From NCBI GenBank assembly GCA_031400505.1, contig JANNPZ010000007.1:10789-74788 (forward strand): a DNA stretch of 64,000 bases, written 5' to 3'. The DNA is from JAIYDJ01 sp031400505 (GTDB lineage Bacteria; Pseudomonadota; Alphaproteobacteria; Rhodobacterales; Rhodobacteraceae). The position numbers were made by a program, and so were the translations under genes. Below the pieces are notes generated by a model that saw nothing but the letters and a program-made list of their open reading frames with translations, did no database searches and was not told where the DNA came from. Shown here in pieces: positions 1 through 9,247 of the stretch (within the stretch, counting starts at the first letter, position 1; the number at the start of each line of letters is the position of its first letter).

Positions 1-846
1 ACGCTTGCTGCCGCCCCGCAGGCATCTGAACTTTCCACCCAGAGTTTGCTGGTTTCGCGAACAGAAGCACCGCCAGACACCGCGACCTCGCCGACGCCCG
101 ACCCGACTACAACGCCCTCAGTTTCCGACGCCAAAGCACCGATCGACGCAGGCCGGAAACTGAGCGTGGAGGCAACAAAAACGGCCACACCGCCTTCCAA
201 GTCGGCCGAGGCTGCTGTGCTGCTGCGCGCGGCAGATCATGCCGCTGCAACGGTTGGCCCGGCAGCCCAGCCTATTCCTGACGGGCCAGAAAGCAGACCA
301 TTGCCGACCGCCGAACCTGCCCCACTCTTGCTTGCCGCAGGCCTGCAGACACGACTGCCAGATGGAATGGCGGAACCGCAAGTGCTCCTCGTCGCCCACG
401 GCGGAACAGGGCTGCATTCGCCTGCGCACCAAGTCGCGGTGACCCATGCGTTGCCGTCTGCGCCACTCCCCGCAGCCACGGTGCCGGCACTTGTTCAGGC
501 AGTCAGCCAGAACGGCGGCGAAACGGTCGAATTGGTGCTGTCGCCGCAGGATCTGGGTAAGCTGCGGTTCGAGATGACACAATCCGGGGACCGGATGCGC
601 ATTCATCTGGTTGTTGAACGGCCCGAAACGCTGGACTTGCTGCGCCGCCATGCGGACCAACTGCTGTCTGAATTCCGGCAGGCCGGGTTTTCGGGTGCCA
701 CGCTCAGCTTTGGCCAAGGCGGTCAGGGGGGCCAACAGGCCCAGTCAAATCCCGCGCACCACCCGTTTCCCGCTACCCTAGCCGATCAACATGTCCCCGC
801 CCCAAGACCCCAACCGCCGGGCGGCGGACTCGACTTGCGCCTTTGA
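1..846 (+). CDS. fliK: Flagellar hook-length control protein FliK, 5'-truncated by the window
   Basis: The frame is open from base 1, so the true start lies upstream. About 281 residues are visible. The first ~150 are Pro/Ala/Thr-rich and low-complexity, as in the variable part of FliK that acts as the hook ruler. Residues around 160-240 contain the conserved Flg_hook type C-terminal domain (ETVELVLSPQDLGKLRFEM, then a RLHL/VVERPE-like strand and a helix ending LLSEFRQAGF), which interacts with the export gate FlhB and switches secretion from hook to filament substrates. The following gene is the hook-scaffold gene flgD, which agrees with this role. The family call is firm; the total length is unknown. 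Confidence 0.85.
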   Translation, partial: TLAAAPQASELSTQSLLVSRTEAPPDTATSPTPDPTTTPSVSDAKAPIDAGRKLSVEATKTATPPSKSAEAAVLLRAADHAAATVGPAAQPIPDGPESRPLPTAEPAPLLLAAGLQTRLPDGMAEPQVLLVAHGGTGLHSPAHQVAVTHALPSAPLPAATVPALVQAVSQNGGETVELVLSPQDLGKLRFEMTQSGDRMRIHLVVERPETLDLLRRHADQLLSEFRQAGFSGATLSFGQGGQGGQQAQSNPAHHPFPATLADQHVPAPRPQPPGGGLDLRL

Positions 847-857
847 AAGGACCGAAG

Positions 858-1514
858 ATGGATATCGCCCCGACCACCACCAATACGACGACGACAACCG
901 CGCCAAATGTCGCTGCCGAAACAGGGATCGCCTCGGATTACGAGACTTTCTTGCTGATGCTGACCACCCAGATGCAGAATCAAGACCCCCTCGACCCTGT
1001 TGATTCGTCAGATTTTGCTGTCCAGCTCGCCACCTTTGCCGGCGTTGAACAACAGACGCGAACCAACGATCTGCTGGCAACTCTCAACACCCAGTTCGGC
1101 ATGATGAGCCTGGCACAGCTGGCAGGCTGGGTCGGGCAAGAGGCGCGGGCGGCCGTCCCGGTCTATTATGCCGGCACACCCGTGACGCTGTCGCCCAATC
1201 CGGCGGCGATTGCCGACCGCGCAGTTCTGGTGGTCAAGGATCAAAGCGGTCAAGTCGTTAGTCGCGAGGATTTGCCGCTGTCCGCCGAACCTTACAAATG
1301 GCTTGGCGCCGACATTGCGGGCGATCCCCTGCCATCCGGGATCTATACGCTGTCGCTCGAAAGCTACGCCGATGAAACGCTGTTGGCGACCACGTCTGTC
1401 GAATCATATGCCGCGATTCTGGAAGCGCAAGGCGGACCAGGGGGCACCACCCTGTTGCTGGCGGGCGGCATCAAGGTGGCTGCCGAAAACGTGACAGCGC
1501 TGCGGGTGCCGTAA
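858..1514 (+). CDS. flgD: Flagellar hook assembly scaffold protein FlgD
   Basis: The protein is 218 aa. The N-terminal part has the FlgD hallmark: a helix with MLTTQMQNQDPLDPVDSSDF followed by AQLATFAGVEQQ-like residues (roughly 30-65). The C-terminal ~120 residues look like the beta-rich Tudor/Ig part of FlgD. I chose ATG at 858 because GAAAGGA lies 6 bases upstream; an in-frame TTG at 843 is possible but lacks a ribosome site. FlgD caps the growing hook and is shed when the hook is complete. The gene follows fliK with 11 bases between them. Its stop codon abuts the last base of the convergent ubiB, so no terminator fits between the two. Confidence 0.9.
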   Translation: MDIAPTTTNTTTTTAPNVAAETGIASDYETFLLMLTTQMQNQDPLDPVDSSDFAVQLATFAGVEQQTRTNDLLATLNTQFGMMSLAQLAGWVGQEARAAVPVYYAGTPVTLSPNPAAIADRAVLVVKDQSGQVVSREDLPLSAEPYKWLGADIAGDPLPSGIYTLSLESYADETLLATTSVESYAAILEAQGGPGGTTLLLAGGIKVAAENVTALRVP

Positions 1515-3044
1515 CTACAAAAACTCGGCCAGCAGCAGCCCGATCAAGAACCCAACCGCCCCGACACCGGCCACGGCCCCGATCAGCACGTATCGCGTGG
1601 GCTTGGCCGCATCCGGCTGCACCGCCTGCCGGATCAGCGCCTGTTCGACAAGCCCCGGCAACCGGGGCCCGAACCGTGTCAGAACCCGGATCGTCTGCCC
1701 CAGATCACGCAGCAACGCGAGAGGCCCCACGTTCTTGGTCACATATGAGGTCACCAAGGGCGAGGCGACCTGCCAGATGTTGATATGCGGGTCCAACCCC
1801 CGCGCGACCCCTTCAACAACAACCATCGTGCGCTGCAACAGGATCAACTCGGTCCGCGTTTCCATCCCGAACCGTTCGGTCACCTCGAAAAGATAAGACA
1901 GCAGCCGCGCCATTGAAATGCGCGTGGCGTCCATCCCGAAAATCGGCTCGCCCACTGCCCGCAGCGCCCGGGCAAATTCATCGATGTCACGGTCAGGCGG
2001 CACATAGCCCGCCTCGAAATGCACCTCGGCCACCCGGCGATAGTCCTTGCCGATGAAGCCCATCAGGATCTCGGCATAGACCCTACGCGTGTATTCATCG
2101 ATCCGCCCCATGATCCCGAAATCAAACGCGATAATGTCGCCGTTCGCGGCCACCTTCAGGTTGCCCTGATGCATGTCGCCGTGAAACAACCCGTCGCGCA
2201 GCGCATGCGACAAAAACAACGACAACACGCGTGCGGCCAGCACTTTGCGGTCATGCCCCGCCGCATCGATCGCGGCATTGTCGGCCATGTTGGCGCCTTC
2301 GGCCCAGGCGAGTGTCATCACTTGGCGGCCAGACAGATCCCAAAGCGGCTTTGGCACCTGAAAGCCTGCGTCATTCTTGGTGTTGTCGGCAAACTCCGAC
2401 GCCGCAGAGCATTCCAGCCGCAAATCCAGCTCGCCCTTCACCACACCTTCGAAATGGGTGATCACATCCATCGGGCGCAGACGGCGCGCAAAGGGTGCCA
2501 CGATCTCGATCGTCCGCGCCATCAGATAGAACGCGTCGATGTCGCGTTGAAACGCCCGCCCGATACCGGGGCGCAGCACCTTGACGGCCACATCCTGCCC
2601 CGTCGCGCGCAGTGTTGCCCGATGCACCTGCGCGATGGACGCCGCCGCGACAGGTTCGGAAAACGCCGAGAAAATCTCGTCCACCGGCTGCATCAACTCG
2701 TCGGCGAGCATCTGCTTGGCGATAGCCGTCGGAAATGGCGGCAGCTTGTCTTGCAGGTATTGCAACTGCAACGCCAACGCATCGCCCACGATATCCGGCC
2801 TTGTCGACAAGATCTGACCGAACTTGATGTAGGCCGGACCAAGCGCGGTCAGCGCCCGGGTTGCCGGCGGCAAAGAGGGATCACCCCGCAGCCCCAGCCA
2901 TTTGAACGGCCAACCCATGACCTTGGCTGCGATTCGTGCCCGTTTTGGGGCCTGAAACGCCGCCAGCACCACATCCAGCGCGCCGGTTCGTTCAAACGTC
3001 GCCAACGTCCGGATCAGCCGCAGGATGTTGTGCGGTCCCCTCAC
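1515..3044 (-). CDS. ubiB: Ubiquinone biosynthesis regulatory kinase-like ATPase UbiB
   Basis: The protein is 509 aa and belongs to the UbiB/Coq8/ABC1 atypical kinase family. Visible marks are the KxGQ motif ([13 protein letters not shown], ~residue 72), the AVKVLRPG strand, the catalytic-loop-like HGDMHQGNL and the AFDFG metal site. Two hydrophobic C-terminal helices ([20 protein letters not shown]) anchor it in the inner membrane, as in other UbiB proteins. The start is GTG and overlaps the ubiE stop as GTGA, so the two are translationally coupled. UbiB is needed for early ring hydroxylation in ubiquinone synthesis, probably as an ATPase that handles the lipid intermediates and not as the hydroxylase itself. 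Confidence 0.93.
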   Translation of the reverse strand: MRGPHNILRLIRTLATFERTGALDVVLAAFQAPKRARIAAKVMGWPFKWLGLRGDPSLPPATRALTALGPAYIKFGQILSTRPDIVGDALALQLQYLQDKLPPFPTAIAKQMLADELMQPVDEIFSAFSEPVAAASIAQVHRATLRATGQDVAVKVLRPGIGRAFQRDIDAFYLMARTIEIVAPFARRLRPMDVITHFEGVVKGELDLRLECSAASEFADNTKNDAGFQVPKPLWDLSGRQVMTLAWAEGANMADNAAIDAAGHDRKVLAARVLSLFLSHALRDGLFHGDMHQGNLKVAANGDIIAFDFGIMGRIDEYTRRVYAEILMGFIGKDYRRVAEVHFEAGYVPPDRDIDEFARALRAVGEPIFGMDATRISMARLLSYLFEVTERFGMETRTELILLQRTMVVVEGVARGLDPHINIWQVASPLVTSYVTKNVGPLALLRDLGQTIRVLTRFGPRLPGLVEQALIRQAVQPDAAKPTRYVLIGAVAGVGAVGFLIGLLLAEFL

Positions 3045-3781
3045 AGTTTCCAGCCCGAGTGCAGGGCCGCGACCCCCATCGTCAGATTGCGGTACTTTAC
3101 CTGATCAAAGCCCGCCGCTCGTGTTATGGCGGCGAAGGCTTCTTGATCGGGGAACTGCCGGATCGATTCAACCAGATACTGATAGCTGTCGCGGTCCCCG
3201 GTCACGACCTTGCCCATCGCAGGGATCACATTGAACGAATAGCGGTCATAGGCCCATTGCATCGCCTCGTTGGGAATGCGGGAGAACTCCAGCACCATCA
3301 GCCGCCCGCCCGGTCGCAACACCCGGTAGGCTTCGCGCAGCGCGTCTGCAATGCGCGTCACATTGCGAATGCCGAAGGAAATCGTGTAAACATCGAATGA
3401 CGCATCGGAAAACGGCAACGCCATCGCATCGCCTTCAACCCACTCGACCTGGCCCGCCTCGGGGTCTTTGCGCAATCGACCCGCCTCCAGCATCGCCGCT
3501 GTCATGTCGCAGACCACTGCCGTCGCCGATGGAGCACGTTTCAGAAACCGAAACGCCACATCCCCCGTGCCGCCCGCAACATCCAAGAGCCGCTGACCGG
3601 GCCGGGGTGCCAGCCAATCCATCATCGCATCTTTCCAAAGCCGGTGCACACCGCCCGACATCAGATCGTTCATGATGTCGTATTTGCTCGCGACGCTGGA
3701 AAACACGCCATGCACGCGCCCGGCTTTTTCAGCTTCGGGCACAGTCTGGAAACCGAAATGCGTCGTTGGATCTTCGCTCAT
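3041..3781 (-). CDS. ubiE: Ubiquinone C-methyltransferase UbiE
   Basis: The protein is 246 aa, a class I SAM methyltransferase of the UbiE/COQ5 family. It has the typical N-terminal [21 protein letters not shown] and [20 protein letters not shown] stretches, the SAM-binding loop [12 protein letters not shown] (~residue 67) and the family motif FSFGIRNV-like [12 protein letters not shown] chose ATG at 3781 (protein begins [10 protein letters not shown]) because AAGGACGG lies about 9 bases upstream; an upstream in-frame start at 3811 adds 10 unlikely residues. It methylates the benzoquinol ring in ubiquinone (and menaquinone) synthesis. It is divergent from mutM and coupled to ubiB. Confidence 0.95.
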   Translation of the reverse strand: MSEDPTTHFGFQTVPEAEKAGRVHGVFSSVASKYDIMNDLMSGGVHRLWKDAMMDWLAPRPGQRLLDVAGGTGDVAFRFLKRAPSATAVVCDMTAAMLEAGRLRKDPEAGQVEWVEGDAMALPFSDASFDVYTISFGIRNVTRIADALREAYRVLRPGGRLMVLEFSRIPNEAMQWAYDRYSFNVIPAMGKVVTGDRDSYQYLVESIRQFPDQEAFAAITRAAGFDQVKYRNLTMGVAALHSGWKL

Positions 3782-3865
3782 GGGGGCTTGCCGTCCTTGC
3801 TGATGATGCACTTATAGGCGGACCACGCGCCGCTGCAATGCGCCAACCTGTCCCGAAAGACGACG

Positions 3866-4735
3866 ATGCCCGAGCTGCCAGAGGTTGAAACCGTCCGCCG
3901 CGGCCTTGTACCGGTGATGGAAGGTCAGCAGATTGCGGCAGCACAGGTCAACCGCCCCGACTTGCGTTGGCCTTTGCCGACGCGGATGGCCGAAAGGCTG
4001 ACCGGGGCCGTGGTAACAGGTCTGCGGCGGCGGTCGAAGTATATACTTGCCGACCTTGACACCGCAGAGACGCTGCTGATCCATCTTGGAATGTCCGGCC
4101 GCATCCTGATCTCGGGCCAAGTCGCGGGAGTGTTTCATCACGATCATCCGGCACCTCAAAAACACGACCATGTCGTGTTCGACATGATCGGTGGCAACCG
4201 CATAACCTTTAACGACGCCCGCAGATTTGGTGCCATGGACCTGATCGCCACCACGTCTGTAGACCAACACCCGATGCTAGCCAGGCTTGGACCTGAGCCC
4301 TTGGGCAACGCCTTTGACGAGACTTATCTTGCCCACCGGCTGAAAGGCCGGATGACCCCGATCAAATCCGCCCTTCTGGACCAGACGATCGTTGCGGGGC
4401 TTGGCAACATCTATGTCTGCGAAACCCTGTACCGTGCCCGGATTTCGCCGTTGCGCCTTTCGGCGTCGCTAACGGCACAAGACACCGCAGCGCTTGTGCC
4501 GATCATTCGCGATGTGCTGGCAGAGGCGATCTGCGCCGGGGGCTCTTCCCTGCGCGATTTTCGCCAGACCGATGGGGAACTTGGGTATTTCCAGCACCAT
4601 TTCGCGGTTTACGACAAAGAGGGTGAACGGTGCCCAACACAGGCCTGCGCTGGCACGATCACCCGGACGGTCCAATCTGGCCGGTCGTCCTTTCATTGTC
4701 CTGTCTGCCAGCCCCTGTTTCCAACATCGCCTTGA
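3866..4735 (+). CDS. mutM: Formamidopyrimidine-DNA glycosylase MutM (Fpg)
   Basis: The protein is 289 aa and begins with the invariant [14 protein letters not shown]: Pro2 is the Schiff-base nucleophile and Glu3 the catalytic acid after Met removal. The conserved Lys in the HLGMSGRIL region and the helix-two-turn-helix segment ([20 protein letters not shown]) are present. The C-terminal zinc finger has a CX4C first pair (CPTQAC) and a CPVC second pair; the longer first spacing, in place of the usual CX2C, is common in alphaproteobacteria. It excises 8-oxoguanine and ring-opened purines from DNA. It is divergent from ubiE and followed after 52 bases by an enoyl-CoA hydratase gene in the same direction. 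Confidence 0.96.
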   Translation: MPELPEVETVRRGLVPVMEGQQIAAAQVNRPDLRWPLPTRMAERLTGAVVTGLRRRSKYILADLDTAETLLIHLGMSGRILISGQVAGVFHHDHPAPQKHDHVVFDMIGGNRITFNDARRFGAMDLIATTSVDQHPMLARLGPEPLGNAFDETYLAHRLKGRMTPIKSALLDQTIVAGLGNIYVCETLYRARISPLRLSASLTAQDTAALVPIIRDVLAEAICAGGSSLRDFRQTDGELGYFQHHFAVYDKEGERCPTQACAGTITRTVQSGRSSFHCPVCQPLFPTSP

Positions 4736-4787
4736 TTGCGCCGGCGTTGCTGCTAACAGTCCTGACAGCCATTACCAGGAGCCACCC

Positions 4788-5564
4788 ATGGCCTATGAAA
4801 CGTTGATCGTCGAGATAGAGGACTATGTTGCCCTCATCCGACTGAACCGACCTGACGCGCTGAATGCGCTGAACATCAAATTGATGCAGGAACTGGCTGT
4901 CGCCCTTGTCGCTGCAGATAAGAACCCCGCCGTGCGCTGTATTATTCTGACTGGGTCGGAAAAGGCCTTTGCTGCCGGGGCCGATGTCAAGGAAATGGCA
5001 ACCAGGACTTTCGACGAAGTCTTCAGCAATGACCTTTTCGGACCCGAGACCGAAGCCGTAAACCGCATCCGCAAACCAATCATCGCGGCGGTTTCGGGCT
5101 ATTGCCTTGGCGGGGGCTGCGAACTGGCCATGATGTGCGATTTCATCCTTGCGGCTGACACTGCCAAGTTCGGGCAGCCTGAAATCAACCTCGGCATCTG
5201 TGCGGGCATGGGTGGCACGCAGCGCCTGACCCGCGCCGTCGGAAAATCCAAGGCGATGGACATGAACCTCACAGGGCGTTTCATGGATGCCGTCGAGGCC
5301 GAACGCTGCGGCCTTGTCTCTCGGATCGTCCCTGCGAAATCGCTGATGGAAGAAGCCATGAAGGCGGCGCACAAGATCGCTGAGAAATCGCAGCTATCGG
5401 TTCTGGCGATCAAGGAGTCCGTCAACCGCGCGCAAGAATCATCGCTGCGCGAAGGCCTGCTGTTCGAACGACGGATGTTCCACGCATTGTTTGCGACAGA
5501 AGATCAGACCGAAGGCATGGCGGCATTCCTTGAAAAACGCACCGCCCAGTTCCGCGACAAGTGA
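4788..5564 (+). CDS. Enoyl-CoA hydratase (crotonase family)
   Basis: The protein is 258 aa, the usual crotonase length. The start at [12 protein letters not shown] has CAGGAG 6 bases upstream. The oxyanion-hole strand ([11 protein letters not shown]) and both catalytic glutamates of true hydratases are visible: one in [14 protein letters not shown] and one in [20 protein letters not shown]. It should hydrate short to medium trans-2-enoyl-CoA during fatty-acid or aromatic-acid degradation. No other beta-oxidation gene lies next to it, so the in vivo pathway cannot be fixed here; fadB1/paaF-type names would be guesses. Confidence 0.92.
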   Translation: MAYETLIVEIEDYVALIRLNRPDALNALNIKLMQELAVALVAADKNPAVRCIILTGSEKAFAAGADVKEMATRTFDEVFSNDLFGPETEAVNRIRKPIIAAVSGYCLGGGCELAMMCDFILAADTAKFGQPEINLGICAGMGGTQRLTRAVGKSKAMDMNLTGRFMDAVEAERCGLVSRIVPAKSLMEEAMKAAHKIAEKSQLSVLAIKESVNRAQESSLREGLLFERRMFHALFATEDQTEGMAAFLEKRTAQFRDK

Positions 5565-5583
5565 CACCTTGGTAACAACGCGG

Positions 5584-5612
5584 TTGACATGACCACAGGC
5601 AGCGCCTAATGA
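5584..5612 (+). promoter_or_regulatory. Possible sigma-70 promoter of rpsT
   Basis: A perfect TTGACA (5584-5589) is followed after 17 bases by TAATGA (5607-5612), about 45 bases before the rpsT start. The -10 box is poor, so this rests mainly on the -35 hexamer and position. Confidence 0.4.
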
Positions 5613-5656
5613 CGCGGCTTCAGAATTCGCTCTTAGAACACCGGAACCCGACACCT

Positions 5657-5935
5657 ATGGCAAATACCGCCCAATCCAAAAAGCGCGCGCGTCAGTCCGA
5701 GACGCGCTATGCAGTCAACAAGGCGCGCCGGTCGCGCATCCGCACCTTCCTGCGCAAAGTTGAAGAGGCACTGACCTCTGGCGATCATACGGTCGCTGCC
5801 GCTGCATTGAAGACGGTTCAGCCCGAGTTGATGCGCGGCGTTTCCAAAGGCGTGCTGCACAAGAACACCGTTGCGCGCAAGATGTCGCGCCTGTCAAGCC
5901 GGGTCAAATCCATGGTCGCTATCGCGAGCACATAG
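5657..5935 (+). CDS. rpsT: 30S ribosomal protein S20
   Basis: The protein is 92 aa and starts [17 protein letters not shown], the standard S20 N-terminus; the protein is basic and all helical as expected. A longer in-frame opening at 5609 adds 16 residues not found in the family. S20 binds 16S rRNA early in 30S assembly. No strong ribosome site precedes the ATG. A factor-independent terminator follows directly. The rpsT-dnaA order is common in alphaproteobacteria. Confidence 0.96.
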   Translation: MANTAQSKKRARQSETRYAVNKARRSRIRTFLRKVEEALTSGDHTVAAAALKTVQPELMRGVSKGVLHKNTVARKMSRLSSRVKSMVAIAST

Positions 5936-5961
5936 GGCGATTTGACTTAATCGAGCATTGG

Positions 5962-5989
5962 ACGCACCTTGAAAAGGGTGCGTTTTTTT
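5962..5989 (+). terminator. Intrinsic terminator after rpsT
   Basis: The arms ACGCACC and GGTGCGT flank an 8-base loop and are followed by a run of seven T. It lies 26 bases after the rpsT stop and should isolate rpsT from dnaA. Confidence 0.88.
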
Positions 5990-6434
5990 GCGTTTTGCGC
6001 CCCTTTTATTGCGAAAGCCGTGCTCCGTGGCGGATTTGCAAGGGCCAAAGGATTCGCCTCACCAAAGTTCTGTCAACTGCGAAGTTCGGTTGCAGACGTG
6101 CACCACGGCTTGCTACGTTGACCAAGCGATTCACGTCGACTTGGGGGACAAGAGACGATCGCAAACCGAATACTGGGCCAGCCGCTGCCAAGCTATTGTG
6201 CTTAGTTCTATAAACGTGTTTGCGATCAATTGGTTGTGTCTATCCCGCCCTGGGATGATCATAACCGAAGCAGTCGGGTTCCGGGTATTCCGGTGCCCCT
6301 GTTTTTGTGTCTTCCTTCGCCTCTCGTCGCACGGTGTTGCCCGTCTCGTTTTGGAGTCGGTTGTTGCGGTAGGGTGTTTTAGAATGCGTGGGCTTTTGCA
6401 AAGTCCAAAAACGCTACTTGGGGCAGAAAAAAAG
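5990..6434 (+). promoter_or_regulatory. Long dnaA leader region
   Basis: This is about 445 bases between the rpsT terminator and the dnaA start. A reading frame runs through it into dnaA, but the extra ~149 codons do not resemble DnaA and have non-coding codon use. It holds three GANTC sites (6051, 6128, 6354), the CcrM methylation sequence that controls dnaA transcription in Caulobacter; about two are expected by chance, so this is weak. I saw no convincing TTATCCACA-type DnaA box. It probably contains the dnaA promoter(s) and a long 5' untranslated leader. Confidence 0.5.
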
Positions 6435-7802
6435 ATGATGCAGGAAACTTGGGGTCGTGCGCAGGGAACCTTGATCAGCAGGATCGGAAAGAACAACCAC
6501 CAGACTTGGATCGAGCCGTTGAGGCTTACCAGTCTGAAGGATGGCGTCGCACGATTTGATGTGCCGACAACCTTTTTCGGCGATTGGGTCGCGCGCAATT
6601 TTTCGGATTTCATCCTGACCGAACTCAACGAATCGGGGGCCTCGGTCGGGCGACTGGAGTTTTCTGTTGCGGCTGATCGGCTGCAGCGCGCGGCACCAAA
6701 GGCTGCTTCCAAGGCTGCGTCGAAACCCACCGCGCGGTCGCGCAATACGGGCGATGACGACCTGACAGGGGCCGCACTTGATCCGCGCAACACCTTTGAC
6801 AGTTTTGTTGTGGGAAAGCCCAACGAGCTTGCGCATGCCGCCGCGCGCCGTGTGGCCGAAGGTGGCCCTGCGACGTTCAATCCGCTGTTCCTCTATGGCG
6901 GCGTCGGACTTGGCAAGACCCATCTGATGCACGCCATTGCCCAGCAACTGCAGGCGGGTCAACCGGAATTGCGGGTGCTGTATCTGTCTGCCGAACAGTT
7001 CATGTACCGGTTCGTGCAGGCGTTGCGGGAACATCAGATCATGGATTTCAAGGGCCTGTTCAGGTCGGTTGATGTGCTCATGGTTGATGATGTTCAGTTC
7101 ATCGCCGGCAAGGATTCAACGCAGGAAGAGTTTTTCCATACCTTCAACGCGCTGGTCGACCAGAACAAACAGATCGTGATTTCTGCCGATCGCGCGCCGG
7201 GTGAAATCAAGGACATGGAAGATCGCATCAAATCCCGCATGCAGTGCGGGCTGGTCGTGGATCTGCATCCGACCGATTACGAGCTTCGCCTGGGCATCTT
7301 GCAACAAAAGGTCGAGGCATACCGCAAGCAGTACAAAGGCCTGTCTCTGGCTACGGGCGTGCTGGAATTTCTGGCCCACCGCATCACGACCAATGTCCGC
7401 GTCCTTGAAGGGGCTCTGACCCGCTTGTTCGCATTTGCCAGTCTGGTCGGGCGCGAAATCACGCTGGATCTGGTGCAGGATTGTCTGTCCGACATTTTGC
7501 GCCAATCCGACCGGAAGATGACGATCGAAGAAATTCAACGCAAAGTGGCTGAGCATTACAACATCCGCCTGTCCGATCTGATCGGGCCAAAGCGTGTGCG
7601 CAACATCGCCCGACCCCGGCAGGTCGCGATGTATCTGGCCAAGCAACTGACCCTTCGGTCACTGCCCGAAATCGGGCGGCGTTTCGGTGGGCGAGATCAC
7701 ACCACGATCATGCACGGCGTGCGCAAGATCGAAGAGTTGATGGCAACGGACAGCGATCTGGCCGACAACCTTGCGATGTTGCGCCGGGCGTTGCAGGGAT
7801 GA
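6435..7802 (+). CDS. dnaA: Chromosomal replication initiator protein DnaA
   Basis: The protein is 455 aa. Domain I starts with MMQETWGRAQGTLISRIG and contains the NNHQTWIEPL stretch; a Lys/Ala-rich linker (~80-110) follows. The AAA+ domain has Walker A GGVGLGKTHL, Walker B VLMVDDVQF and sensor residues. The C-terminal DNA-binding domain carries the DnaA signature (RRFGGRDHTTIMHGVRKI). I start at ATG 6435 because domain I begins there in the family; the frame is open far upstream but not conserved. DnaA-ATP opens oriC. The likely oriC is about 32 kb to the right, not next to dnaA. dnaN follows after 266 bases. Confidence 0.98.
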   Translation: MMQETWGRAQGTLISRIGKNNHQTWIEPLRLTSLKDGVARFDVPTTFFGDWVARNFSDFILTELNESGASVGRLEFSVAADRLQRAAPKAASKAASKPTARSRNTGDDDLTGAALDPRNTFDSFVVGKPNELAHAAARRVAEGGPATFNPLFLYGGVGLGKTHLMHAIAQQLQAGQPELRVLYLSAEQFMYRFVQALREHQIMDFKGLFRSVDVLMVDDVQFIAGKDSTQEEFFHTFNALVDQNKQIVISADRAPGEIKDMEDRIKSRMQCGLVVDLHPTDYELRLGILQQKVEAYRKQYKGLSLATGVLEFLAHRITTNVRVLEGALTRLFAFASLVGREITLDLVQDCLSDILRQSDRKMTIEEIQRKVAEHYNIRLSDLIGPKRVRNIARPRQVAMYLAKQLTLRSLPEIGRRFGGRDHTTIMHGVRKIEELMATDSDLADNLAMLRRALQG

Positions 7803-8068
7803 TGCAGGGTCGATCCCGACCTTTCTGCTGATTCGCACGGCTTGCATGATGCCAAAATGGTGCCTTTCGCAGATACCCCAAGGGTTTGGGCGGCGATGGT
7901 CTGTCCGGTCGCCGGATGTCGACAAAAGCGTTGCGTAAACGCAGCAATCTCAGGCATTTAAGTCAAAACAATTGGGTCGGTGCGATGGCATTGCCAAAGC
8001 TCTTGTGAAACGAGAAGAAACCGCTAATTTCACCCTCCCCGACCGGGGCTTGCCAAAGGGATGGACCA

Positions 8069-9187
8069 ATGAAGCTCAGCATCGAACGCGGGACGCTCCT
8101 CAAGGCGCTGGCGCAGGCCCAGTCAGTGGTCGAGCGCCGCAATACGATCCCGATTCTTGCAAACGTGTTGATCGAGGCGGACGGGGCGACGGTCAGCTTT
8201 CGTGCGACCGATCTGGACATAGAAGTGGTCGACAAAGCCCCGGCCATGGTGGAGCGGGCCGGATCGACCACCGTTTCTGCGGTGATGCTGCATGAAATCA
8301 TTCGCAAACTGCCAGATGGCGCGCTTGTTGCCCTGTCGGATGACGCAGCCACAGGGCGGCTGGTGATTGCCGCGGGCCGGTCGACCTTCAGTCTTGCGAC
8401 TTTGCCACGCGAAGACTTTCCGGTGATGGCATCTTCGGAATACGCCACCAATTTCTCCGCCCCGGCTTCGGTTTTGCGACGGTTGTTCGACAAGGCAAAG
8501 TTCGCGATTTCTACTGAAGAAACCCGCTATTATCTGAATGGTGTCTATATGCATGTCGCGACGAGCGAAGCCGGCCCGGTGCTGCGCTGCGTTGCGACAG
8601 ATGGCCACCGTCTGGCCCGCATCGACGCGCAATTGCCGGCCGGGGCTCAGGCCATGCCCGGAGTCATCGTGCCGCGCAAAACCGTCGGTGAATTGCGCAA
8701 ACTGCTCGACGACGACGACACTACGATTGCGGTGTCGGTGTCGGAAACCAAGGTCCGTTTTGCCACACCGCTCATTTCCTTGACGTCCAAGGTGATCGAC
8801 GGCACGTTCCCCGACTACAACCGCGTGATCCCGACGGGCAATTCGCGCAGGCTAGAAGTCGACGCCGCTGCCTTCGCAAAGGCGGTTGACCGGGTTGCCA
8901 CGGTGTCGTCCGAACGCAGCCGTGCAGTCAAGTTGAGCCTTGAAGAAGACCGTCTTGTCCTTTCGGTGAATGCGCCAGACAGCGGCAACGCCGAAGAGGA
9001 ATTGGCCGTGGCCTATTCCGATGAGCGGCTGGAAATCGGTTTCAACGCCAAGTACCTGTTGGAAATCGCCGGTCAAGTGGACCGGGAGAATGCAGTGTTC
9101 CTGTTCAATTCGTCCGGCGATCCGACCTTGATGCGCGAAGGAAACGACACTTCGGCGGTTTATGTTGTCATGCCGATGCGCGTATAA
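8069..9187 (+). CDS. dnaN: DNA polymerase III beta subunit (sliding clamp)
   Basis: The protein is 372 aa, the normal length, and is built of three clamp domains (about 1-122, 130-250 and 251-372). It begins MKLSIERGTLLKALAQAQSVVERRNTIPIL and ends YVVMPMRV, both typical. GGGATGG lies just before the ATG. The clamp ring tethers DNA polymerase III, and also binds MutS and other factors. It is followed by recF, as usual. Confidence 0.98.
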   Translation: MKLSIERGTLLKALAQAQSVVERRNTIPILANVLIEADGATVSFRATDLDIEVVDKAPAMVERAGSTTVSAVMLHEIIRKLPDGALVALSDDAATGRLVIAAGRSTFSLATLPREDFPVMASSEYATNFSAPASVLRRLFDKAKFAISTEETRYYLNGVYMHVATSEAGPVLRCVATDGHRLARIDAQLPAGAQAMPGVIVPRKTVGELRKLLDDDDTTIAVSVSETKVRFATPLISLTSKVIDGTFPDYNRVIPTGNSRRLEVDAAAFAKAVDRVATVSSERSRAVKLSLEEDRLVLSVNAPDSGNAEEELAVAYSDERLEIGFNAKYLLEIAGQVDRENAVFLFNSSGDPTLMREGNDTSAVYVVMPMRV

Positions 9188-9214
9188 CGACCGGATTGGG
9201 GGCCAGCCCGCAAA

Positions 9215-9246
9215 CCCCCGGGATATTTTTGAACAGATGAAAAAGG
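9215..9246 (+). repeat. Intergenic element with CCCCCGGGATATTTTTG core, copy 1
   Basis: The 60-base dnaN-recF gap contains CCCCCGGGATATTTTTG followed by AACAGATGAAAAAGGG. A close relative lies on the minus strand near 63943-63986 (CCCCCGTGGGATATTTGTG then CCAAGATGAAAGCGGG). The pair shares the C-run, GGATATTT, the AGATGAAA tract and a closing GGG. In this copy the GGG serves as the recF ribosome site. Confidence 0.55.
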
Positions 9247-9247
9247 G

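Noticed and set aside
2019..3104. 361-codon plus-strand ORF opposite ubiB
   Set aside because: It is an antisense shadow of ubiB: His/Arg/Gln-rich, with no family.
6051..6358. GANTC (CcrM) sites in the dnaA leader as a regulatory cluster
   Set aside because: Three sites in ~450 bases against about two expected by chance is not evidence by itself.
5988..6434. 149-codon N-terminal extension of dnaA
   Set aside because: The frame is open, but the residues (Cys/Arg-rich, e.g. PCFCVFLRLSSHG) do not resemble DnaA or coding sequence; domain I starts at 6435.
7808..7824. Weak hairpin after dnaA (GGTCG-ATCC-CGACC then TTT)
   Set aside because: A 5-bp stem and three T are too little to call a terminator.
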